Shown: positions 36,907-46,143 of the stretch, piece after piece
Numbering within the stretch: the first letter of the stretch is position 1
Layout of the letters: each line of letters opens with the position of its first letter
DNA from: Allorhizobium undicola ORS 992 = ATCC 700741
GTDB lineage: Bacteria > Pseudomonadota > Alphaproteobacteria > Rhizobiales > Rhizobiaceae
Assembly (NCBI RefSeq): GCF_000621665.1
Contig: NZ_JHXQ01000006.1
Location: 151,315-215,314, forward strand
DNA length: 64,000 nucleotides
Direction of reading: 5' to 3'
Program-made: the position numbers and the translations under genes
Notes under the pieces: model-generated
The model's input: only the letters and a program-made list of their open reading frames with translations
Told to the model about the DNA's origin: nothing
Databases searched by the model: none

Positions 36907-37053
36907 ATGACAACATCGCTTCGCTCTATTGGCCGCGTATCGCAGGGGGCTCGTCCGCTCTCCACCCTTTCTCTGCTTCTTGTGCAGAAGCTGCCACTTA
37001 TCATCTGCATTGCAGCATTCCTGTTTGTGACTGCGGTGATTTTCACGCTGTAA
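36907..37053 (+). CDS. Small single-pass membrane protein (48 aa)
   Basis: The frame MTTSLRSIGRVSQGARPL ... ends after V-T-A-V-I-F-T-L. The C-terminal ~22 residues (L-P-L-I-I-C-I-A-A-F-L-F-V-T-A-V-I-F) form one membrane helix, and the N-terminal part is basic and probably cytoplasmic. GAGGAGG lies seven bases before the ATG. It stands between a family A repeat and rutF, convergent with rutF. Function unknown. Confidence 0.55.
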   Translation: MTTSLRSIGRVSQGARPLSTLSLLLVQKLPLIICIAAFLFVTAVIFTL

Positions 37054-37089
37054 AGGTGACAAAGGCAGCAAGCGCTGCCTTCCTCGTTG

Positions 37090-37599
37090 TCAGAGACTTT
37101 GATAGGATCGGCGAAAATAGATCAGTGGCTTGTCCGTTGTGCTGCGTATGGCAAGAACCTCAGCCATGAAAATGTCATGAGTTCCACCATCCACCACATG
37201 GCCTATGCGGCATTCGAATGCGGTGAGTGCGTCTGCCAAAACTGGCGCCCCGGTGTCGCCAATTTCCCAGGTTCCACTTTCGAACCGCTCGGTCATTGGC
37301 GTACGGCCGCCGAAAACGCGGCTTATATTTTCATGATGGGCGGCCAGGACGTTGACGCAGACGATGCCGTTTACGCTGACAGCCGCATGGGCTGAGGAGG
37401 CTTTGTTTAGGCAGACAAGCAGCGTGGGTGGCGTATCCGAAAGGCTACATACTGCAGTTGCGGCAAAGCCTGCTCTACCCCCCTCTCCATCGGTGGTGAC
37501 GATAGTAACGGCAGCCGCAAGATGCGCCATTGCTTCCCGATAGGCGACGCGAGCTTCCTCCTTCAAGGCTTCAATCATTTCTGGCGCGGCTGCGTCCAT
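37090..37599 (-). CDS. rutF: RutF, flavin reductase of the uracil-degradation pathway
   Basis: A 169-residue flavin reductase-like protein (V-T-I-V-T-T-D-G near residue 30, A-T-A-V-C-S-L-S-D-T-P-P near 50, and G-H-V-V-D-G-G-T-H-D-I-F near 145). It should regenerate reduced FMN for the monooxygenase RutA. The start MDAAAPEM is supported by GAGGA upstream. It is the last gene of rutABCDF. No rutG (uracil permease) follows. Confidence 0.88.
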   Translation of the reverse strand: MDAAAPEMIEALKEEARVAYREAMAHLAAAVTIVTTDGEGGRAGFAATAVCSLSDTPPTLLVCLNKASSAHAAVSVNGIVCVNVLAAHHENISRVFGGRTPMTERFESGTWEIGDTGAPVLADALTAFECRIGHVVDGGTHDIFMAEVLAIRSTTDKPLIYFRRSYQSL

Positions 37600-37767
37600 G
37601 GAATGTCCTCTTTCAAGAGCGTGCCGTGCAGGCCCAGGTTGGAGATTTTTGTAGCAACATGTAGGAAGCGACCCCTCGACGTCAAATTTGAAGCCTCCCT
37701 TACACCTTACTACACCTAAGGCTTTCAACCGGATTGGTCGGATTGGGCGCTTACGCGCATGTAAAGA

Positions 37768-38544
37768 TCAGGTTTCGTGCAGGAAAAACTCCAGCGCAGT
37801 ACGGTTGAAGGCCTCCGGGTGAACAATGTTGACGGCATGACCTCCATTCTCCATCAGGTGCAGTCTTGCTTTCGGCAAGCCGTCTGCAAGTCGCAGTGAG
37901 CGTTGATAGGGCACAAGAAGATCGTCCGGCGTGGCAAGCACAAGACAGGGTACACGAATCTGGTCAAGCCGGTCATCCACATCAAAGACGCGCAATGCGG
38001 CAATGCGGCGGGTGATATTCGTCTTGCCCTGAAAATAAGCGAGACCGTTTCGCTCTTCTACTTCAAGGCGTTGGGCATTCTCGCTCATCCACCAGGAGGG
38101 ATAGAGAAAAAGCGGCTGCGCCTTCAAAAAGGCTGGGATGCCGGATTTTTCCAGCAATTCCAACCGAATATCAAAGCAGCGCCCGGAATGGGGATCGGCC
38201 TTGCTCCATGCATTCACCAGCGCGAGGCTGGAAATGCGGCTTTCAGGGCGAAGAGCAAGCTCAAGACCGATCAGTCCGCCCAAGGCATGACCCATGATAT
38301 GAAAGCGATCAAACTGGAGGGCGTCGGCAATTTCCAGAAGATCATCCGCCATGGCTGCGATTCCGCCTTGCGCGGCAACGTCACCACCAGTCTTTCCGCA
38401 GCCGCGATGGTCATAGACGACGACGCGGAAATGGCGGGAAAGATCGGCGATCTGCGCAGACCAGTAACTTCCCAGGCCACCCAGACCGGATGACAGAATG
38501 AGGCCCGGGCCATCTTCGCCAAACACCTCGAAATGCATGGTCAT
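37768..38544 (-). CDS. rutD: RutD, alpha/beta-fold protein of uracil catabolism
   Basis: A 258-residue alpha/beta-hydrolase fold protein. The nucleophile elbow reads G-H-A-L-G-G, with alanine where most family members have serine, a trait shared with known RutD proteins. Other matches to RutD are L-S-S-G-L-G-G-L-G-S-Y-W, A-Q-P-L-F-L-Y-P and G-G-H-A-V-N. RutD speeds the hydrolysis of aminoacrylate or its products after pyrimidine ring opening. AAGGTGG precedes the ATG. Confidence 0.9.
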   Translation of the reverse strand: MTMHFEVFGEDGPGLILSSGLGGLGSYWSAQIADLSRHFRVVVYDHRGCGKTGGDVAAQGGIAAMADDLLEIADALQFDRFHIMGHALGGLIGLELALRPESRISSLALVNAWSKADPHSGRCFDIRLELLEKSGIPAFLKAQPLFLYPSWWMSENAQRLEVEERNGLAYFQGKTNITRRIAALRVFDVDDRLDQIRVPCLVLATPDDLLVPYQRSLRLADGLPKARLHLMENGGHAVNIVHPEAFNRTALEFFLHET

Positions 38545-38575
38545 TATTCCACCTTTTCTGCGTCAGTATGTGGCA

Positions 38576-38959
38576 TCACGCGATATGCGCCACGGTGGCT
38601 ATTTCCACCAGCGCTTCCGGCTTGACCAGACCGCATAGCACGCAGTAGCGCGCCGGTTTGTCTCCGGGAAAATATTCGGCATAAACGCTATTGATCGCCT
38701 GATAATTTGCCCAATCCGTCAGGAAGATGTGGTTCATGGTCACGTCTTCCATGGTACCGCCAGCCGTTTCGATCACCTTCTTGATGGTTTCCAGAACATG
38801 CCGTGTCTGGGCGGCAGCATCGCCCACATGCACCACGTCGTTATTCTTGTCGAAGGGAAGCGTGCCGGACACATAGACGATGCCATTTGCCAGGGTTCCG
38901 GGGGAGAATGGCGCAATCGGCTTATGGGTACCTTCGGGTACGATAATTTTTTTGGGCAT
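38576..38959 (-). CDS. rutC: RutC, RidA-family aminoacrylate deaminase
   Basis: A 127-residue RidA/YjgF protein with the family features [10 protein letters not shown] near residue 28 and the C-terminal P-A-R-Y-C-V and V-E-I-A-T-V-A-H. The arginine in P-A-R binds the substrate carboxylate in this family. It removes reactive 3-aminoacrylate formed from uracil. Confidence 0.92.
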   Translation of the reverse strand: MPKKIIVPEGTHKPIAPFSPGTLANGIVYVSGTLPFDKNNDVVHVGDAAAQTRHVLETIKKVIETAGGTMEDVTMNHIFLTDWANYQAINSVYAEYFPGDKPARYCVLCGLVKPEALVEIATVAHIA

Positions 38960-38989
38960 GAGATGTCCTTTTGCGTTGTCGGGGATGGA

Positions 38990-39724
38990 TCAGCCTTGCG
39001 GGGCCTGCCTTATGGCGCCGCAGAAATCATTGACGGTGGAAACCCAGCCGAAGAATGTCTCGACATTGTAGATTGTCGCCTGCCGGATATAATCCGGCCC
39101 CAGATGATGCGTGGCGTCTTCCAGCATGACGCTGAAATATTCGAGGTGAAACGCATCGCGCAGCGAGCTTTCCACGCACACATTGGTGGCAATGCCTACG
39201 AAAACGAGGTTTCTGATACCCCTGGCCCGTAGCACGCTATCCATATTTGTGTTGAAAAAGCCGGAATAGCGGGTCTTCGGCACAAGAATATCGCCGGGTT
39301 GCGGCTGCAATTCGTCCACGATGGCATAATCCCAGGTGCCTTTGGCCAGCAATTGGCCTTGCAATTGCGGCCGCGCCCGCATCGTCTTCAGGGCATTGGA
39401 TTTGTGCCAGTTGGGCGAACCCGGCCCGCCTGCCTCCACATAATCCTTGTCCCAGCCATTCTGAAAATAGACGACAAGCACACCTGCGGCGCGTGCTGCC
39501 TCCAGCGTTTTGGCAATGTTGGTGATGGTCGATCTGGCGCCGGACACATCGAAACCGGCGAGATCCACATAGCCGCCCTCCGTGGAATAGGCATTTTGCA
39601 TATCCACCACGACCACCGCGGTTTCGCCTGGCTTCAGACTGATGGCTTCAGGCCTTGCGGGCAGGGTGATGCTTTCGCCATGGCTTGGGCGTGGCTGATA
39701 GCCTGCCGGGGCATGATGGGTCAT
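38990..39724 (-). CDS. rutB: RutB, ureidoacrylate amidohydrolase
   Basis: A 244-residue isochorismatase-like amidohydrolase. The Asp-Lys-Cys triad is visible as D in [10 protein letters not shown] in V-P-K-T-R-Y-S and C in [11 protein letters not shown]. It cleaves ureidoacrylate, the RutA product, to aminoacrylate and carbamate. It overlaps rutA by 4 bp. Confidence 0.93.
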   Translation of the reverse strand: MTHHAPAGYQPRPSHGESITLPARPEAISLKPGETAVVVVDMQNAYSTEGGYVDLAGFDVSGARSTITNIAKTLEAARAAGVLVVYFQNGWDKDYVEAGGPGSPNWHKSNALKTMRARPQLQGQLLAKGTWDYAIVDELQPQPGDILVPKTRYSGFFNTNMDSVLRARGIRNLVFVGIATNVCVESSLRDAFHLEYFSVMLEDATHHLGPDYIRQATIYNVETFFGWVSTVNDFCGAIRQAPQG

Positions 39725-40812
39725 TCTGCGGCCTCCAGTGCTGGCTTGATATGAGCACGGCTCTTCATGAGCGGCTGGATATACGTGCCGAATTTTTCGA
39801 TGCCTTCAATGAAATCGTCGAAGGTCAACATGACGCCGCCGGTGCCGGGCACTTCGCTCATTTCATCCAGCATGGCCGCGACTTCCGCATAAGAGCCGAT
39901 GATCGTGCCCATATTGATGTTTACGGCGGAAACGGGATTGGCCATGGCGCGAACATTGGTATCGGAACCGGATTTCGTATCGGCAGCACTTTGCAGGCCC
40001 AGCCATTTGATGGCTTCCTGATCGGCGCCCGCCTTGTAATGCTCCCATTTTGCCCAGGCGTCGGCTGAGTTATCCTCGGCGATCACCATGGTCAACACAA
40101 AGGAACGCACATCACGGCCGGTTTTGGCGGTAGCTGCCAGCAGGCGTTGATTGGTTGGCGCAAAGGCCTTGGGCGTGTTGACCCCAACGCCGAAACAAAA
40201 ACTGTAATCGGCATATGTGGCGGAAAATTCCATGCCCTTATCTGAAGAGCCGGCACAGATGAGCGTCACATCGCCCTGCGGCACCGGCTTCATGCGGCAA
40301 TCCTCCATTTTGAAGTAATCGCCCTTGAGGTCACTTGTGCCGCTGGTCAACAGCTCTTTCAGGATGGTGGCATATTCGCTGAGATATGCATAACGGTCGC
40401 CAAAATAATCATCGCCCGGCCAAAGGCCCATCTGGCTATATTCCGGACGTTGCCAGCCGGTGACGAGATTGACCCCGAAGCGCCCGCCGGAAATGGAATC
40501 GATGGTCGTGGCCATGCGCGCAACAATGGCTGGCGGCATGACGAGGGTGGCGGCCGTGCCGAACAATTTGATCTTCGATGTGACAGCGGCAAGCCCTGCC
40601 ATGAGCGTAAAGGATTCAAGATTGTAATCCCAAAACTCTGTCTTGCCACCAAAGCCGCGCAGCTTGATCATCGAAAGGGCGAAGTCGAAGCCGTATTTCT
40701 CGGCCCTGAGCGTGATCTCCTTGTTCAATTCAAAGCTTGGTTTGTATTGCGGCGCATTTTCGGAGATGAGCCAGCCATTATTGCCGATGGGAATGAAGAC
40801 GCCGATTTCCAT
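39721..40812 (-). CDS. rutA: RutA, FMN-dependent pyrimidine monooxygenase
   Basis: A 363-residue luciferase-like monooxygenase starting [17 protein letters not shown]. RutA-type blocks follow: [26 protein letters not shown] and I-G-S-Y-A-E-V-A. It opens the uracil ring with flavin and oxygen, the committed step of the Rut pathway. It is the first gene of the operon, with a sigma-54-type promoter ~40 bp upstream of the predicted transcript's start codon. Confidence 0.95.
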   Translation of the reverse strand: MEIGVFIPIGNNGWLISENAPQYKPSFELNKEITLRAEKYGFDFALSMIKLRGFGGKTEFWDYNLESFTLMAGLAAVTSKIKLFGTAATLVMPPAIVARMATTIDSISGGRFGVNLVTGWQRPEYSQMGLWPGDDYFGDRYAYLSEYATILKELLTSGTSDLKGDYFKMEDCRMKPVPQGDVTLICAGSSDKGMEFSATYADYSFCFGVGVNTPKAFAPTNQRLLAATAKTGRDVRSFVLTMVIAEDNSADAWAKWEHYKAGADQEAIKWLGLQSAADTKSGSDTNVRAMANPVSAVNINMGTIIGSYAEVAAMLDEMSEVPGTGGVMLTFDDFIEGIEKFGTYIQPLMKSRAHIKPALEAAE

Positions 40813-40863
40813 TTGTGCTCCTGTCTGGGGTTAGGGTCGCATCGCCAGCTTAAAGGACGAAAA

Positions 40864-40880
40864 AGCAAAACCCATGCCAA
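40864..40880 (-). promoter_or_regulatory. Sigma-54-type promoter of the rut operon
   Basis: The reverse strand reads TTGGCATGGGTTTTGCT, i.e. TGGCAT-N5-TTGCT, one mismatch from the -24/-12 consensus. Transcription would begin near 40853. Nitrogen (NtrC) control of rut through sigma-54 is established in E. coli. Confidence 0.75.
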
Positions 40881-40931
40881 TTTTAAAAGCTCAATGGAAA
40901 CAGTAGGCTATTTGATAATTGGGAATTTTTA

Positions 40932-40947
40932 TTTATCAAATGGTCAA
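40932..40947. promoter_or_regulatory. RutR-like operator candidate
   Basis: TTTATCAAATGGTCAA agrees with 12 of 14 defined positions of the RutR box TTGACCA-NN-TGGTCAA. It lies ~50 bp upstream of the -24 element. No rutR gene is in the window. Confidence 0.35.
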
Positions 40948-41081
40948 AAAAATAATCAATGTCAGTTCGCTTTGCCGCTTTTTGTGGCGATAGCACTTTC
41001 CCATTCCCGGAGCAGTGTCCCGAGAAAAGCGGAAACCGCTTTTGCCTCCGGAAATGAATAAAAACAAAAGGTTAATCGCCA

Positions 41082-42320
41082 TCAACTCGCAGGCATCACC
41101 ATCGTTACGCAAAGCCCGCTCGGCTTCCGGTTACTGGCATAAACAGTACCGCCGTGTTTTTGCAAAGCTTCTCGCGTTATTGCCAATCCAAGCCCAAAGC
41201 CACCGCCGGAATTTTCCCCCGCATGACAGAAGGGCTGAAAGATCTTAACAAGATCCGCTTCTGCAACGCCCGGTCCTTCGTCATGAATCTCGATCGTCAA
41301 TGCTCCATCACTCACGCTTGTACGCACTTCAACGACACTGTTCGAAGGTGCATATCGCACCGCATTGCGCACAACATTCTCTATCGCCCGATAAACCAAC
41401 TCCCCGTCGACATCGCCAATCCAATCAAAAGCGCGCAGAAATCGCACTTCGACCGCTTTGGTTTGCCCCTCGAACGCCGCATCCTCGACAATACTTTCAA
41501 TCAGGTCGATGACATCAAGTCGCTGACGGGTTTCGCGGGCATCGTCAGAGGCAGAGATCCGGGCAAGCGTGAGGATTTCATCCACCAGTCCGTCGAGCCG
41601 CTCAATTTCCCGATCGATCCGATCCAGCGCGCTTTCCAGCCGCGCCGGATTCTGCCGTAAGATGCCGGTAACAGCCTGCAAACGAGAAAGAGGCGAACGC
41701 AATTCATGGGAAATATCGTGAAACAGCCGTTCGCGGCCATCATGCAACTCCTGAAGCCGCGCTGCGCTCAAATCGAAATCCTGCATGAGGCGCGAAACTT
41801 CATCGCTTCTACCCATTTTTCCTTTGAATATGCGGATCTCAAAACACCCCTCCGCCAGCGCCCGCAAGCCGCGCCGCAGTCGCTCGAAGGGCGCAACAAG
41901 ATAGGCCGTCAATAGCAAAGCCGAAAGGAAACCGGCAATTGCAGAGGTCACCCATGGCAATGCACGCGGCCAATCACCATCCCTAATGGTCGTGGGTAAT
42001 ATTTCCAGACGATAACATTTCCCCGCCGCATCAACGAAAATTTCCTGTTCACCGCAGGGATCGGCCGCCACCAACCTCACATCCACCACCCAGTTCGCTG
42101 TACCGCCAGAAGCTTGACTTAAAACGGCCCGCGCTGCATCGATACCGTCCCTTCGTAATATGGAAGGCAAAACCCGATGGACGATTGTTTTCAGCTGCTC
42201 GGCAATCCGCTCTTCCGGTGGTCCTCGTCCCGATAGTTGCGCAAGCGAAATCCCCCCCACGGTGGCCGCTGTCATCGTCAAACCTATAATGACAAAGAAA
42301 TTCAGGAAGAGTCTGACCAT
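41082..42320 (-). CDS. Two-component sensor histidine kinase
   Basis: A 412-residue kinase. Membrane helices at ~5-28 and ~140-160 bound a periplasmic sensor. HAMP, HisKA (H-D-I-S-H-E-L-R-S-P-L-S-R-L-Q) and HATPase domains (N-V-V-R-N-A-V-R-Y, D-E-G-P-G-V, G-F-G-L-G-L-A-I-T) follow. I place the start at MVRLFLNFF, six bases after GGGAG. An in-frame extension to 42398 translates part of a family A repeat and is unlikely to be coding. It is an EnvZ/CpxA-like kinase whose probable partner is encoded just upstream on the same strand; the signal is unknown. Confidence 0.9.
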   Translation of the reverse strand: MVRLFLNFFVIIGLTMTAATVGGISLAQLSGRGPPEERIAEQLKTIVHRVLPSILRRDGIDAARAVLSQASGGTANWVVDVRLVAADPCGEQEIFVDAAGKCYRLEILPTTIRDGDWPRALPWVTSAIAGFLSALLLTAYLVAPFERLRRGLRALAEGCFEIRIFKGKMGRSDEVSRLMQDFDLSAARLQELHDGRERLFHDISHELRSPLSRLQAVTGILRQNPARLESALDRIDREIERLDGLVDEILTLARISASDDARETRQRLDVIDLIESIVEDAAFEGQTKAVEVRFLRAFDWIGDVDGELVYRAIENVVRNAVRYAPSNSVVEVRTSVSDGALTIEIHDEGPGVAEADLVKIFQPFCHAGENSGGGFGLGLAITREALQKHGGTVYASNRKPSGLCVTMVMPAS

Positions 42321-42344
42321 CCATAGCTCCCACGAGTCACTGCC

Positions 42345-42450
42345 TAAAGCATTTCCAGAAAAAGTGTGCAGCGGTTTTGTGATAACGACATGCGACAAAC
42401 CAATGACTTAAAGCGTCAGGAGCGAATCTGAAAGATCGCGACACGCTTTA
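42345..42450 (+). repeat. Family A repeat, copy 6 (hybrid)
   Basis: The last ~75 bp match the ~105-bp element, but the first part reads 'agcatttccagaaaaagtgt' as in family C, so this copy is a chimera of the two families. A family C unit ('agagcacttccggacgtaaa') follows directly. Confidence 0.8.
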
Positions 42451-42613
42451 GAGCACTTCCGGACGTAAAACCGAATACACTTTTGCTGGAAATGCTCGAG
42501 TGAATACTGCTTGAACCCACGTATCCAGTGGATTTCCCGGACAAAGACCGCCATTTTTCCAGCGCCAGCCTCACCGCCGATGGAAAAGCCACCAATTCAG
42601 CACGAACGAACCT

Positions 42614-43291
42614 TCATTCCACGAGCAAAATGTAGCCCTGCCCGCGCACCGATTGGATCCAGCTACTGCCGTCAGCCCTTTGACCGAGCTTCTGCCGCAC
42701 GCTGCTCAGGTGAACATCGATACGCCGATCGAAAGAGGTGGCAGGCTTCGCAAAGACCGAAATCGATATTTCATTTTTAGACACGATGCTTCCAGCATGC
42801 CTAACGAGGATTTCCAGAAGGCTGAATTCCGTGCCCGTCAATTGCAGGGAATTTCCCGCCAGAATTGCGCTGCGCGCCGCTGGCTGCAATACGAGGTTTC
42901 CACTTTGCAGCACGTCCGACCGATCAACCCTGGTACTGCGGCGCAGGATGGCCTTGATTCTCGCCGCCAACTCGCCTGGCGAGCAGGGCTTTGGAACATA
43001 ATCGTCCGCTCCCAGGTCAAGTCCGGCAATACGATCCTGCTCGTCGCCCCTTGCCGTCAACATGATGACGGGGATGTCGCTCTCTTTCCGAAGCAAGGTC
43101 AGCACGTCAAGCCCATTCATGCGCGGCATCATGATGTCAAGCACGACGAGATCGATATTACCTCCAGCAATCAGCTCGAGAATTTTCGCGCCATCGTCAC
43201 TGCGGGAAACCTGAAAACCCTCTCCGTCCAGATATTCCGTCAGTAGCCCGGAGAGTTCTTCATCATCATCAATAAGTAATATATTCGCCAT
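42614..43291 (-). CDS. OmpR-family response regulator
   Basis: A 225-residue regulator. The receiver domain (residues 1-~115) has acidic pocket D-D-D, phospho-acceptor Asp in V-V-L-D-I-M-M-P and conserved T and K. A winged-helix DNA-binding domain at ~130-225 ends S-V-R-G-Q-G-Y. The start MANILLIDDD is where homologues begin; the longer upstream frame is not conserved. It precedes the sensor kinase with a 293-bp repeat-filled gap, an unusual separation probably caused by repeat insertion. Confidence 0.92.
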   Translation of the reverse strand: MANILLIDDDEELSGLLTEYLDGEGFQVSRSDDGAKILELIAGGNIDLVVLDIMMPRMNGLDVLTLLRKESDIPVIMLTARGDEQDRIAGLDLGADDYVPKPCSPGELAARIKAILRRSTRVDRSDVLQSGNLVLQPAARSAILAGNSLQLTGTEFSLLEILVRHAGSIVSKNEISISVFAKPATSFDRRIDVHLSSVRQKLGQRADGSSWIQSVRGQGYILLVE

Positions 43292-43431
43292 ACATGACCC
43301 ATTCACCACCGCCGAAACAAGCCCCGATTGTTTTTGCGATAAAATCATTTCACTGACAAATGGGAAATGCGGGCAGGCACCGCTTTTATGCAATAACCAA
43401 TTGAAAATTACCGATAGCCTGTTTGAAACCG

Positions 43432-43469
43432 TCAAAAAAAGCGCCGATCCCGAATTGGGATCGACGCTT
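43432..43469 (-). terminator. Rho-independent terminator (reverse strand)
   Basis: On the reverse strand AGCGTCGATCCC and GGGATCGGCGCT pair around AATTC and are followed by seven T. It would stop transcription coming from the porin-like gene before the response regulator gene. Confidence 0.8.
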
Positions 43470-43508
43470 CTCTGCTCCTGCCGTATCGGCTCCCACAGGT
43501 TTGATTAC

Positions 43509-43612
43509 TGCGCCGTGCGTTTTAACAAACGCACAAAGGACGCTATAACACTTTAAATCTGCTGCATAATTTTCACCTTAAATCGATTCCGATTTAAGGA
43601 TTTATGCAGTAG
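43509..43612. repeat. Composite family B repeat (partly degenerate)
   Basis: A decayed hairpin 'gcgccgtgcgttttaac' / 'aaacgcac' is followed by 'ccttaaatcgattccgattt' and 'atgcag', the same two modules as at 2693-2797. Confidence 0.65.
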
Positions 43613-43728
43613 CCCGGAAGGTCGGAGCACCGCCAGTGCCCTGATACACGCTTATCAAGCTTTTCCGGTCGCAAACCTAATCCAGCTTGGCTGGAAATAC
43701 TCACGGCAAGCGGCCATGCTCCGAGCTG

Positions 43729-44631
43729 TCAGAACTTCGTCGCAAAGTTGACCCAGAACATATTTCCCTGCGCCCGGTTTTCCGAGACGATGTCGGGCTG
43801 CCAGGAGGCGCTGAGTTCCTGACCGGGGTTAATGGTGTATGTCAGCGACGGACCAATTGAGAAGCCCTTGCCACGATGTCCGTCCGCCGCCGCCGTGGGG
43901 CCGGTGTCGTCAGTCAATTGCTGGAGGTAATAGCCAACGGCACCAACGCGCCAATGGGCATCGAAATTCCAGCCGACAGCATAATCGAAGACAAACTCCG
44001 TGCCAGACTTGTAGTCGGTGTCATTGTTGCGTGTGTTGAAAATCAACCGCGCTGTCGCACCGAGTTCAAACCCCTGCGGATCCTTGTAATGATAGCCCGC
44101 GACGGGCTGGAACGACCAATGATTGAGGCCGACATTGGCAATATCGTTGGAATCATAGCTGCCGGTCGGCATCGCGACATCAAGGCCAAGCGTGAAGGAA
44201 TTTTTCGGATCCACGTGCCAGGAGAGACCAACGGTCGTCACCAGATCTGCAAGCGCAAAGCTCTTGTCGCTACCGCCCGGCGTTGTCAGATCAAGATGCA
44301 CAAAGGGAAGAATAACCTGACCAAAGAGCTGGCCGCCACCCACTTCCAGGTCGCTGACATAGAGGAAACGCATCGTTTCGGTAAAGGCATCGACCTTGAA
44401 ATTGATCGGAATTTTATCGCCGTTCGAATCGTTCGTCCGGTCTGCGGAATAATAACTCGTCTGCGACAGGAAGTAGAAGCCCGGATAGGGCGGGATTCCC
44501 CCCGCATAAAACTGCGCAGAACCCGGCGAATACTGAGTGTTGCCATTTTCAGCCGCCTGCACGGCAACAGCACCGCCTGCGAAAGTCATTCCGGCAAAAA
44601 CGAGACACTTCACTGCATTACGAATGTTCAT
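43729..44631 (-). CDS. SphA-like outer-membrane protein (phenol meta-pathway porin family)
   Basis: A 300-residue protein with a Sec signal (L-V-F-A-G-M-T-F-A-G-G-A-V-A-V-Q-A, cleavage before A-E-N-G) and alternating aromatic beta-strands ending in F as outer-membrane proteins do. The pattern Y-P-G-F-Y-F-L-S-Q-T and L-x-V-A-M-P-T-G-S-Y matches the 'MetA pathway of phenol degradation' family. Such proteins are thought to admit aromatic compounds. Its location beside an aromatic-type catabolic cluster supports that, but it lies on the other strand with its own signals. Confidence 0.8.
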   Translation of the reverse strand: MNIRNAVKCLVFAGMTFAGGAVAVQAAENGNTQYSPGSAQFYAGGIPPYPGFYFLSQTSYYSADRTNDSNGDKIPINFKVDAFTETMRFLYVSDLEVGGGQLFGQVILPFVHLDLTTPGGSDKSFALADLVTTVGLSWHVDPKNSFTLGLDVAMPTGSYDSNDIANVGLNHWSFQPVAGYHYKDPQGFELGATARLIFNTRNNDTDYKSGTEFVFDYAVGWNFDAHWRVGAVGYYLQQLTDDTGPTAAADGHRGKGFSIGPSLTYTINPGQELSASWQPDIVSENRAQGNMFWVNFATKF

Positions 44632-44914
44632 TCCATCCTCCTCGAATGACGGGCGAGGCCCGCCGAATTCCGACTAGCGGATCGGATCGAGGCAAAAATC
44701 ACGTCATTGGAAATGGAAAAAAGCCACAAAAGCCCTGCACTGCAACACAGAGTTGCAGCCTGCCGAAGCCCATTTGTTTTGACACCCCCGCCAGGAGACG
44801 CCCCTCACCATCACCTATTTGTGAAAACGTTTGCCCCTCGATCCCTGGTGCCGACTAAACGCTCCTACCGACCGGCACCAATCCCTTGGTCATGAGGTAC
44901 AAGCGGTTTTGATG

Positions 44915-44937
44915 ATTGTAAAATGGCCATTTACAAT
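44915..44937. promoter_or_regulatory. Near-perfect palindrome, possible operator
   Basis: ATTGTAAAATGGCCATTTAC followed by AAT is a near-palindrome ~280 bp upstream of the porin-like gene. The rest of 44632-45059 shows no gene or repeat. Confidence 0.35.
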
Positions 44938-45059
44938 GCTTAGTATTCACAGCGTGAATATCAGTCCGTCAGCAAGAAATACCCGGCGACGATAGAGGCG
45001 TTTCAGAGAAAATTTGCGGGGGCAAAGAGCGCTCCGACTGGCCGGTTTTGTCAGCGCTT

Positions 45060-45965
45060 CTAGAGCCACACTTTCACGGCCTCGTGCAATTGTTGCCGGA
45101 TCCAGATCAACGCAGGGTCTCGTGAACGATGGCTATGCCATTGAACAGACTGGCGGAGCGGCTGCAAGGCAAAGGGTGGCTCCATAATCCGGATTCCGCC
45201 GATACCGACCATGCATTCCACCAGCCTGCGTTGCACGACAGCAATACGTTTTGTTCCGCGCACCAGGAGAGGTAACGAAGCAAAGGAAAAGGTCGTGACA
45301 TCGACCTTTACCGCAAGGCCCGCCTCCCGGCAGGCTCTGCTGGCAAAGCTCTCGCCACCGTTTGGCGCCAGCATGGCCACATGGCCGGCGGACAAAAAGG
45401 CATCTTCAGCCATTCGTGTTCCTGGAAACGGACTGTCTTCGGAAACCACACAGCATAGTGTGTCATCGACCAGCCGTTCGGAGGGATGATTGGCGGAACA
45501 GAAAATCGTTGGCGCGATAAGAAGATCGGCCTCGCCGCGCTCCAGAAGCAAATGAGGCGCATTCTGCTGCGGCTTGAAATGCAGTTGTATTCCCGGCGCC
45601 TGCGCAGCCATCATCTCTACGAATCGCGGGACGATGGTCAGCAGCGTAAAATCCGACACCACGAAGCTCACGGCCCGCGTTGCCTCTGCCGGCTCGAAGG
45701 TCGGCGAGGACTCCACCGCCGCTTCGATGCGCACGATTATGTCGCGTAAAGGCTGCTCAAGGGAAATTGCAAGCGGGGAAAGCTCCATCGAACGGCCCAC
45801 CTGAATCAAGAGCGGATCATCGAAATACTCCCTGAGCCGCCCCAGCGCATTACTCATAGCCGACTGGGTGATAAACATTTCCTCAGCGGCACGGCTGACA
45901 TTGCGCACGCGCAAAAGCGTATCGAGCGCCGCCAGCAAATTGAGATCCAGATTGCGAAAACGCAT
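45060..45965 (-). CDS. LysR-family regulator of the catabolic cluster (NodD/NahR-like subgroup)
   Basis: A 301-residue LysR protein beginning MRFRNLDLNLLAALDTLLRV, with helix-turn-helix V-S-R-A-A-E-E-M-F-I-T-Q-S-A-M-S-N-A-L at ~23-41 and the usual effector-binding domain. Its subgroup responds to aromatic inducers such as salicylate, nitrophenols or flavonoids. It is divergent from the hydrolase gene at 46144 across a 178-bp region with inverted repeats, the standard layout for an activator of the adjacent operon. Confidence 0.9.
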   Translation of the reverse strand: MRFRNLDLNLLAALDTLLRVRNVSRAAEEMFITQSAMSNALGRLREYFDDPLLIQVGRSMELSPLAISLEQPLRDIIVRIEAAVESSPTFEPAEATRAVSFVVSDFTLLTIVPRFVEMMAAQAPGIQLHFKPQQNAPHLLLERGEADLLIAPTIFCSANHPSERLVDDTLCCVVSEDSPFPGTRMAEDAFLSAGHVAMLAPNGGESFASRACREAGLAVKVDVTTFSFASLPLLVRGTKRIAVVQRRLVECMVGIGGIRIMEPPFALQPLRQSVQWHSHRSRDPALIWIRQQLHEAVKVWL

Positions 45966-46003
45966 AACTCCCTCCTCATTTATTTATTAAATCAATACAA
46001 CTT

Positions 46004-46041
46004 ATTCATCAAAGCAATTTTGTAAACGGATGAATGTTCAT
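46004..46041. promoter_or_regulatory. Candidate LysR binding region
   Basis: ATTCATC and GATGAAT form an inverted repeat with an 18-bp spacer, and the second half overlaps a further ATGAATGTTCAT palindrome. The position, between the divergent regulator and the first catabolic gene, fits an operator. Confidence 0.45.
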
Positions 46042-46143
46042 TAATCCTTGTTGCAGGAGGAGTGATTGCCAATCGATCGCGATTGAAAGGCGTCTTGCTT
46101 CTCGCTGGATAAGATCGCCTCAGGGTGATCTCGAGGAGGACTA

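Noticed and set aside
38200..38300. RutD lacking the nucleophilic serine (GHALGG) as a sign of inactivation
   Set aside because: Known RutD proteins also have alanine at this position, so it is normal for the family.
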